From positions 1,270,476-1,334,475 of the forward strand of contig MU006224.1 of the NCBI GenBank assembly GCA_010093685.1: 64,000 bases of DNA. The letters are read 5' to 3'. How positions within the stretch are numbered: the stretch's first letter is position 1; every line of letters begins with the position of its first letter. The notes under the pieces were generated by a model, which saw nothing but the letters and a program-made list of their open reading frames with translations, was not told where the DNA came from and ran no database searches. The position numbers and the translations under genes are program-made. Of the stretch, positions 56,301 through 64,000 are shown in pieces. Source of the stretch: Ophiobolus disseminans. Its lineage: Eukaryota > Ascomycota > Dothideomycetes > Pleosporales > Phaeosphaeriaceae.

Positions 56301-57731
56301 CGTATTTAGCGCTTAGCTTTGGCTTTGCTATATAAGTTGCACTCAACTGTAGTAATGCCTTTGATGCGCACCCCCTTAGCTTGCTAAACAAGGTGCTTAA
56401 TAGCTGCTAGGCCTAGATAGCCTAAGCGCTTGTGCTAGGTGATAGCTAAGGATCTTTATAATGCTCTTAGTGTTCTCGAATTTGTTGTGTAGAAGGCCGA
56501 GTTAATAGTTGAGTAATGTTCTAACACCTATTGGCTATAAAGCTTAGTGAGCCTTCCTAGGATAGATCTATCTGGTCTCCTGAGTGTAGTGGGTTTATGC
56601 TTGGTTTCCTACTATATGCCTAGCTGCCTAAGGAGGCGGAATGATACTAGGTTGCATAGGATGTCTAGACAGATAGCAACATCATGAAGGATAAGCTTAG
56701 TTGTTCTGCCCTAATTAGTTAGGAGTAGGTCTAGTGAACCATACCCTGTAATCTAGAGTTAAGAGTTGCCTGCCTATATAAAGTCGCTAGGTGTACATAG
56801 TCTGTTGTTATAGGTGCGCTCTAGGTTGTTAGTGATATAGCAGGTTAATCCTGAGTCTAGAATAAAGGAGTGTTTTAAAGGGTAACCTTGATTGCCACTG
56901 ACTTGGAATAAGGCCTTAGTAATTGCGGTGATTTGCCAACCTTCTAGTCATTGTTGATTGTCATCAGAGATGTCCTAGATATTTAGTGTCTAGGAGTCTA
57001 ATCTCTTAATAGTTAGGGTTTAAAACTTGGTTCTGCTTGTGCCTTGTAGTGCTCCTTAAAGGGCAGGGTTATGCTTGCGCTTGTATGCTACAAGAGTGCG
57101 CATAGTGGTGTTTGGTTTCTACTACTCTAGTGCTTGGTTATTATTAATGTACTAGCAATCTTTGATATTATAGACTTGGTCACATGCTAGGCACTTCTTG
57201 CCTAAAGATACTCTATTCTCAGCAGTTCTTTTCCTTGATTGAGAGGAGGATTAATTTCCTTGCCTTCTTCCGCTACGGGTTCTTCTATAGGTTTTGGATA
57301 GCGCACTTTCTATAGCTGCAGAAGCGTCCCTCTAGCTATCCTAGGTAGTCGCACTACTATCAGCGAGAAATAAGGAGTTATCAGCTACAGCAATAAATGC
57401 CTGCTTTTTATTCACTAGTTTCAGCGGATGATTCAGGCTTATGTATTCCTAGAAGCGTTTTATTATCTCCTTTCTTGTTATAAGAGGATTAAACTTTCTA
57501 GTATCTTAGAAGGTTGCAGCCTACATGGGTGCTGCCTTATTCACAGCCTGCAGGAAGTCTTTAGTGATATTATTAATATTATGTACCTTATACACTCTAT
57601 GCACTATTGCATCTAATAATGCTTAATTATATTCTACTTGCTATGTATCCTAATTGAGTGTATTACGCATAGGCTTAAGGGCGGTGTAGTAGGGTTCGCG
57701 CGTGCGTTCCTTTTCAAGGCGGTCATTAACC
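53330..57731 (-). mobile_element. Ty1/Copia polyprotein remnant, RIP-degraded
   Basis: Read 5' to 3' on the minus strand: a zinc-knuckle-like gag end (LGKKCLACDQVYNIKDC, about 57200), protease region (HSFILDSGLTCYITNN, about 56870), GAG-pre-integrase (HKRLGYLGLAAIKHLV, about 56430), integrase core (ADNEITT), reverse transcriptase with YVDNIILAYA (about 54470), TTRPDIAFATSRLARFLSNP (about 54130) and RNase H ending IYCDNMQTIGLV and ADSFTKVLPGNK (about 53750-53590). The domain order INT-RT-RH is Copia. Many TAG codons interrupt it, and the RT site YVDD reads YVDN. Neither LTR was recognised; the 5' part appears cut off by the LINE. Confidence 0.85.
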
Positions 57732-60700
57732 TTTTTTTTAAATCATTTACATTGCACTATCTATTGCTAGCAGAAATACAATAATGCTCATGCAGCCCTA
57801 GGGGCTATGGAGCGCTGCGCATACTTTGCTAATCCCTCTTTCCTAGGGCTCTAAAGCTTAGTGCTATCAGCTGCAGTCTTCCACCTGCGTTGTGCATCTC
57901 TGCCTGTGTTCTCTTTTTATCCTCACTTGTAGTTTAACTCGTTGTGGTAGGCTCAAGGAGCTCCTGCTGCTAGCAGCCAATTAGCTGTAGCAATTTTGGT
58001 GTTTTTTAGAAAGGTTAGTAAGGCAGCCCTTCCCTTTGTTGTGCTGAAGAGTTGTAGTAGTGTAAGAAAAGACGTGTCTAGGGCTGTTGCCATTCTCTTT
58101 CTCTCTCTTCTGTAGTGCTTGCAGTGTAGAAGAAGGTGCTGAGGTGTTTGCAAGGACTTACAGCTACCAAAGCATTCTCCTGTGTCGTCTTTGCCTATAG
58201 CATTGGAGAATTGCTTAAAAAAGCCTTTTCCAAGCTTAAGCTAGTAGTAAGCAGTCTGTACTTTCTTAGGGCTAGAAAGTGGCTGCATCTTGTATGAGAT
58301 CTTTAGTGTATCTCGTGTAGCCTTGCTGTAGGCCTTGCCCTTTTCTCTTTCCTTTGTTTGTTTCCAGTCTTGTTTCCATGTGTGTAGGATCTCCTCCTTT
58401 GCCTTTCTTTTAAGATAGCTAAGCGTGGTAAGAGGGTCCTTTGCCTTTTGTTTTAAGCCCGCCTTAGCTAGCCTATCTGCGTGCTTGTTGCCTTAAATCT
58501 CTTAGTGTCCTAGGACCTAGGTTATTAGGATCTTGTTGTTCTGTAGTACAATCTGTTTGCAGAGCTCTGTAATTTCATAGCACACTTTTTGGCCTCCTGT
58601 CAGAGAGACCTTTTGTAGCCTTTTAAGAGCTGCTTGGCTGTCTACAAAGACGTGTATTTCCTTTCCTTGTAGGTTTTGTCTTTAGAGGTTCTTAAGAGCG
58701 TTGTGCACTACTGCAAGCTCGGCGTCTATAATCTCTACCTTGTCTCCTAGGCTCTAGTTTTTGGCTTGGATAAATGTGCCTTGTGCAGAAACTTAGCAGT
58801 ATCCTGCAGCTACTTCCTCTCCTATCTTTGAGCCGTCTGTGTATAGCAGCACTAGTGCAGTTTCCTTCTCTTTCTCTTTTTGGTCTTGCAGCCATTGCTT
58901 GTGGCGGTTTGCTGTTTTAGACTTGCTGCTTTTTGAGATAGTAATGCTAGCATAGGCTGAAGCTAGCTTGCTCTACGGCTTAGCTAGAAAAATAGAGATC
59001 TCTTCTACATTGCGTTGTTCTTGTGTTCTGTTTGCAAGCTCTCTCAGCTGTGTGCTAATACAAAGCTGCTTCTGTTGCTGTATTGCTTCTCTAATAGGAT
59101 GGTTTTTTCCTAAAGATAGGATTCTGATAGCATATTGTTGGCAGAGCTTTTCAGCTCGAAGTTTTATTAGCAAGGTTGCTGCTTCAATTTCTATAGCCTT
59201 AGTAGGTGATCCTTTAAATGCCCTAAGAATTTGGCGTAGCGCTAAGTTCTGCAGTAGCTGATACTCCCTAAGTAAGGAGTTTTTTCTTTTGCCCCACTAT
59301 AGCTGCACTCTATAGTCTGCCACTAAGGAGACGCACGCAACGTAGAGCTGCCTTGTTGCCTGTGTACTTAAGCCTCTTTAAGTATTTCCTAGGCGTAGCA
59401 GGCGCTAGAAGACTTGCTGTGCCACAGCAACCTTGTTTTGAACATGCTTTTTATACAATAGCTTATTGTCTAGGAAGAAGCTAAGCTAGCAGACACAGCT
59501 ACTTAGCTAAATCAGGCTTTCTCCTACTTAAATAGGTTCTGCTTCAATTACTCTCTTGCGGCTAGCATAGAGAAGCTCTGTCTTTTCTACATTAAATTCA
59601 ATTACGCTTTCTTAAGCTTCCTAACGTATAGTCTTTGCAGTCTCTTCTAGTGTTTGCTTTAGCCTCTTTGTTAATCTTGCGCTTGCTCTAATGCATATAT
59701 CGTCAATGTAAGAGAAGGTAAAGGTGCCTAGCCTTATTTTGCAGATGTCTCTAATGTAGAGAAGAAAGAGAATAGGCGAGATTGGCGATCCTTAAGATAT
59801 ACCAATCTCTATGCTTTGTAGCAATTGAGTTTAGCCATTGAACTTAAGTTTAATAGCGCGTTTGGATAGAAAGAAGCTGATCCACCTAATTAAATGCTAA
59901 TAGAAGTTGAAGTTTTTTGCACATAGCTAGCAGCTGGTTTGCTGCTACGTGGTCAAAGGCTCCTTTTACATCAACAAATAATAGTGCAGTAGTATGCTTC
60001 TTTAGCTATGCTTCTTGAACTTTTGACTGCAGGAGAAGGCAGGTATCTAGCGCTAATTTCTGCTTTCTTCCTCCTATCTGTGTGTGTTGCAGGAGGTCTC
60101 CTGTCTCTGCTAGGTAGCTTAGCCTTGTAGCTAGGATCTTCTCAAATGCTTTTCCTAGGCAATTTAAAAGAGAGATAATTCTGTAGGCTTTTGGTAGCAA
60201 GTAGTTCTTTTTATTTGCTTTTGGTAGTATAACTCCAATTGCTTCTCTCTAAGCCCTAGGATAGTATCCTGCTACAAACAGCGCCCTGTAGAGAAGAAAG
60301 AACACTTTGCTTGTTGCTTTGTAGGCCTTGTGTAGAATAGCGAAGAAGAGCTAATCTGTGCCTAGCGCTTTCTTTGGATTGCTAGCAAAGATAGCATTAT
60401 AGACTTCTATCTCGTCTAGCTCTTCTTTCTAGTCCCACTTTCCTTGTGTGTATCCGCTCTAGTGTAGTTGTGTGTTTGTGCGTAGAGGGCTAGAGAATAG
60501 AGTTGTTGTAAAGGCTGTACATTGCTCTTTAAACTCCTTTGCTATTCTTATCTCTCTATTCTATTAGTATTGCAGTTCTAGGATAGCTCTTGTAGTTCTC
60601 TTCTTAGTGTAGCGTAGCGCTTTAAAGATATCTTTGCCTTTAGCATCTTGCAGGAAGGTGTCCTAATAGCTTGATTTAGCTTTCTTTATTGCCTGTAGGT

Positions 60701-63700
60701 ACTGCTCTCTTCTTGCTTGCGCTTTTTTTGTGTTTGTAGGTGTAGGATGCTTCTGCTAGGCGCGTATAGCTTTACTTGCTTATTTTCTCTTCTCTGCTAG
60801 CTCTTTGCTCCACCACGGCTTAGATCTCTCGCAGCATCTTGCTTTTAGAATAGCTTTGTTAGCTGCTTCTTAGATGCTCTTTGTAAGGAGGTCTGTAGCG
60901 TTGTCTAGGTCCTCCTGCAGCTAGAGTGGCAGAGATAGGTTACTTTGCTCTATCTTATCTGCCTAGGCATTTACAGCCTTAAGTATTTGCATAAGTTTGT
61001 TGCCTACTATCTGTTCTTGTAGCGTTGTTGCAAACTTTTCCTAGTCTGCCTTCTCTAGCTTGTAGGGCCTATCTTGTAAGGGGTTAAGAAACCTCTCTGT
61101 GTGCTTTGTATAACAGGAGAAGCTAATTGTAATATAGTCTGAGCCTGTGTCTTCTGCTCTATACCACATGTCCTAAGTGTTCTGCTTAAAGCCTGCAGTA
61201 AAGGCTAGATCTATAATTAATGTAGATCTTAGATTAGACCTAAAGAAGGTCTGCTCCTGCGCTGCGTTTAGCAGCACGCATCTGTGCCTCTCTAGCTAGT
61301 CTTGCAGTTGTTTTGCTTCCTAGTTTAAGTTCTGTATTACAGTATTCTACATAGAGCTGTAGCTATTAAAGTCTCCTGCAATAAGAAAGGGTAGTGTGAG
61401 TTGAAGGGGTAGAAGAGCTCTTTCTACTGTCCTTACTCCTTATAGTTGTAAGGTAGAGTCTTCTGCAAGCTCCTTTTCATTGTAAATGTTTAGAAGCAGA
61501 AAGCGCTCTGTAGGCCCTAAGATTTCTAGTACTTAAAGGTCGTTATCTATACTAAGATTATCTCTTTGCTTGTGTTTAATTGCAGCTTCTGTGCGGATGT
61601 AGATAGCTGTTCTAGGCCTCTTGTCTGATTTTGGCAAGACTAGAGTATAGAATGGACGTGGAAATGAAAACCAGCTACTATCTCTACTATCTAGCCATGC
61701 GCTTAGCTCTTATACTAGAACTATGTCTGTTCTTTTTGCAAATGCTAGCTCTAGAAGAGTTTGTTAAACTTCTTGTCTCTTTCCTACATTATGCTGCAGG
61801 AACGAGATCTCTCCTTAGATCTTAGTAGTGTAAGAATGTAAGCTTCGACAAGGTATTTCCTTATGAGGAAATGTCACGTGACTGATCACGTGACCTGCCT
61901 AATCTAGTAATAGCTGTAAACGCTATATATATCATGCCTATTAGGCTGTTACTATCTATAGTAGCAACGCGTAATCTATTACATCATGATTGCGTAATCC
62001 ATCACATCATGATGTACAATCTATCTGTACGCGTAATCTATTACATCGGATTACGCATATAGAGTGCTCTAGAACTAGATTGTATTTATAAGCAAAGAAC
62101 CTTCTAGAGCTACTCTACAATGTATATAGACTCTCTTCTCTCTCTCTATAGCTCGGTGTCTAACCATCAATCTTGTAACTAGTATATACATTTTATATTA
62201 CTAGTATCTTCTCTACTCTTTACCCTACTTCCGTTGCGGCTATTACGTTATCAGCACGTGATAGTAGCCTCCTACTAGAAGAGGAATAGCCTGTTTCTAC
62301 ATACAGGCTACAATCCACGCCTCCTCTTGACAAGTAGTAGTACTATCTAAGATATCCTGGCTTTGGTATGTCTCTTCTTCTTGTTATTCTAACATCGAGA
62401 AGAGTTAGCTAAGGTAGAGTTACTAGTGTTACTTAAGTAAGTACACTGTCTGCTTGTAGCTGTATGTTCTCCTAAGCAGTTTATGCAGCTAGGCTTCTAG
62501 TGCATGCACATTCTTCCTGTAACTTTACATTCTGTACAGCTTAGGTAGTCTTTTGTGTAATGCAGTTCTATACAGAACTTACAGCCTCTGCTTTTGCACA
62601 TTTGTCTGTTGTGCCTAAGCTTAAAGCAGCTCTAGCATTAGGTCTTTAGGGAGACATCTTAGTATTTAGCTAGGTAAGCAATGCTTCCTGCAACGTTAAT
62701 TTGTCTTTAAGCTAGAAGCTTTTAGCGTTTGTCTTCACTTTCTACTACAAAGACAATAGAGGTGTACCTTTGATGTAGAGGTAGAAGATGTGCATTCTTA
62801 AGTTTCTCGCGCTTTGCTAGCCATCTAGGGTTGCCTTTAATAGTTATGTTATTAAAGGTCTTAATTTCTGCTTTAAGCTCTGTAGGAGAGTTAATAAATT
62901 CTGGGTGCATGTAGACTCCGTGTGCAACTACCTGTATCTACTCTTCTTGTTTCTGCATACCTTTGCAGCTAACCTATACTGCTAGCTGCTATAGGTTAGC
63001 GTGCTGTAGAAGAAACTCAGCAGTGAAGTTACTTGTAGTGGTAAGAATCAGATTCTTTTTTGCTGTAGGGCGGATGTTTGCAACTACTACTGTAGAGTTT
63101 AACACTGTTTAGAGCGCAGTATTAATAGCATTTCGCTGTGCTAGAGGATTAATTGCCTCTGCTGCTGCAGCTCCTGCTTCGCTAACTAGCAATACTAGTT
63201 CTCTTGTCTGTCTCTCCTTCTTGTATTAGGCTACAGTTGCTTTAGCTGCATTTCTCTTATTGTTGTTGTTCTTATAGTTCTGCTGCTGATTGCTAGGCAG
63301 CGACGCATAGGCAGGTCTTTCTAAGAGAGAGGTCTTGTTTTGGTGTGTAGCTGCAGTGTTCCCTGCAGCTTCTGCATATGTCTTCTTTGCAGTGTTTGCA
63401 GCTGCATTTGTAGTTTTAAGAATCTATGCTTTAAAAGCTTAGAATTCCTTTGCTAGCTCTTTTGTAACTGCTAGAGCTGATTCTGCCTTGCCTTACTGCA
63501 CTAGGCTAGCTTGAGCAATAAGGTCTCTTGTTGCTGTTTCTGCTTCTGCATTTTGGCCTTAAACAACTTAAAGAGCTTCTTCAAAGGCTTGTACTCCCTG
63601 TGCAATAAGGTACTCCTATCTTGCCTTTTAAGAGGATACAACTGCATCCTGTACTAGCAGTTGTTGCTGTTGTTTCTTTAGGGAGCGTTGTTCTCGTGTT

Positions 63701-64000
63701 CGCTTTTTATTACTTTGTCTTAGTGAAGCTATCTCTGTAGCTTGTAGTTTATCTTAGCTGCTTTCATCTTCTTTAGAAGCTAAGTCTATGTACATAGCAT
63801 CCTCCTCCTCTGTGCCTTTGTAGTAGAGAGAAGGCTTAAGCTCATGTGGCTCTGCCCCTGCAGCAGCAGACATGCTGCGTGTGTATTTCGCGTTTTATGC
63901 CTCTATAGTGTGTAAAGAAATTCTTTCTCTTTTATTAGGCAGTGACAGGAAATAACTAAAAGAGAGCTTGTTTTTGCACAAGTAGAGTTACCTTAATTCT
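57732..64000 (-). mobile_element. Tad1-like LINE, RIP-degraded, runs off the right edge
   Basis: ORF1 begins near 63880 (MSAAAGAEPHELKPSLYYKG) and ends with Cys-rich zinc knuckles near 62600 (CKFCIELHYTKDYLSC, CINCLGEH). ORF2 has an endonuclease domain (about 61800-61380: TLVLPKSDKRPRTAIYIRTE, LIAGDFNSYS), reverse transcriptase (LPKAYRIISLLNCLGKAFEK near 60190; catalytic SYIDDICI near 59700), an RNase H domain (LYTDGSKIGEEVAAGYC near 58830) and a C-terminal HLLLHCKHYRRERKRM knuckle near 58120. A T-run at about 57732-57739 would be the 3' poly(A). Stops, mostly TAG, break both ORFs. Confidence 0.88.
61837..62390. mobile_element. LTR-retrotransposon fragment inserted at the LINE ORF1/ORF2 junction
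   Basis: The sequence starts TGTAAGCTTCGACAAGG just after the LINE endonuclease start and contains a near-palindrome GTCACGTGACTGATCACGTG, repeats of GCGTAATC(T/C)ATTACATCATGA and CT-rich runs, like a fungal Copia-type LTR with some adjoining internal sequence (GTTATCAGCACG near 62250 could be a primer-binding region). A TG...CA unit at 61837-62094 is flanked by AAGAA on both sides, but similar sequence seems to continue to about 62390, so the limits are uncertain. Confidence 0.5.

Noticed and set aside
57428..57616. A 62-codon plus-strand frame in the Copia region
   Set aside because: Antisense to Copia gag sequence that reads sensibly on the minus strand.
1..64000. Secondary-metabolite cluster, CRISPR array, prophage or giant cargo transposon
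   Set aside because: No polyketide or peptide synthase, no spaced direct repeats, no phage genes and no tyrosine-recombinase captain were found; gene content is housekeeping plus retrotransposons.

Overview
This window is a piece of a filamentous ascomycete genome. The genes are intron-poor, with short GT...AG introns of about 45-110 nt and CTAAC/CTGAC-like branch sites. The content is fungal: ApsB/Mto1, AcrB, an Atg4-type protease, Sqs1, Grc3, Rpa34. It also has an AT-rich island of retrotransposons whose reading frames are riddled with stops of the repeat-induced point mutation (RIP) type. A Dothideomycete, perhaps of the Pleosporales, fits best, but that placement is inference. I saw no bacterial operons, CRISPR arrays, phage, or biosynthetic cluster.

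Positions 1 to about 49,500 form a gene-dense euchromatic block of housekeeping genes. In order: a CENP-K-like kinetochore protein (-), a triple-KH RNA-binding protein (+), a divergent amidoligase-like protein (-), SEC14 (-), the CCR4 deadenylase (-), a SAM methyltransferase (+), a 70-residue LYR protein of the ETFRF1 type (-), a mitochondrial hotdog thioesterase (+), AcrB (+), a small unknown (-), a DEDDy 3'-5' exonuclease (-), an AT-hook coiled-coil protein (-), ApsB/Mto1 (-), RPA34 (-), GRC3 (+), histones H2A (-) and H2B (+), ATG4 (-), SQS1 (+), a small unknown ORF (-), a frameshifted MYND-finger gene (+), KGD2 (-) and NDUFB9 (+). Several neighbours are divergent pairs sharing a short promoter and a process: RPA34/GRC3 (RNA polymerase I and pre-rRNA processing), H2A/H2B (nucleosome), ETFRF1-like/thioesterase and KGD2/NDUFB9 (mitochondrion). 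A short TA-flanked MITE family with inverted ends lies between genes in three clear copies and one decayed copy.

From about 50,150 to the right edge the sequence becomes AT- and CTAG-rich and carries no intact gene. It is a nested pile of RIP-damaged elements: two Ty3/Gypsy chromovirus 3' ends (LTR plus chromodomain integrase), one holding a 372-bp element with long terminal inverted repeats; a Ty1/Copia polyprotein on the minus strand; and a Tad1-like LINE on the minus strand that appears to interrupt the Copia and itself carries an LTR fragment at its ORF1/ORF2 junction. A solo LTR of the Gypsy family sits about 190 bp beyond the KGD2 stop codon.

Exon boundaries were worked out by hand from splice signals and reading frame. 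In five small genes the natural protein reading is off by one base next to a homopolymer run. This may reflect sequencing error, real decay, or my splice choices, and it is reported as a finding. I found no convincing new biological system. The most notable items are the MITE family, the 372-bp inverted-repeat element, the strong CCAG/CTGG-to-CTAG mutation signature, and the one-base homopolymer pattern.
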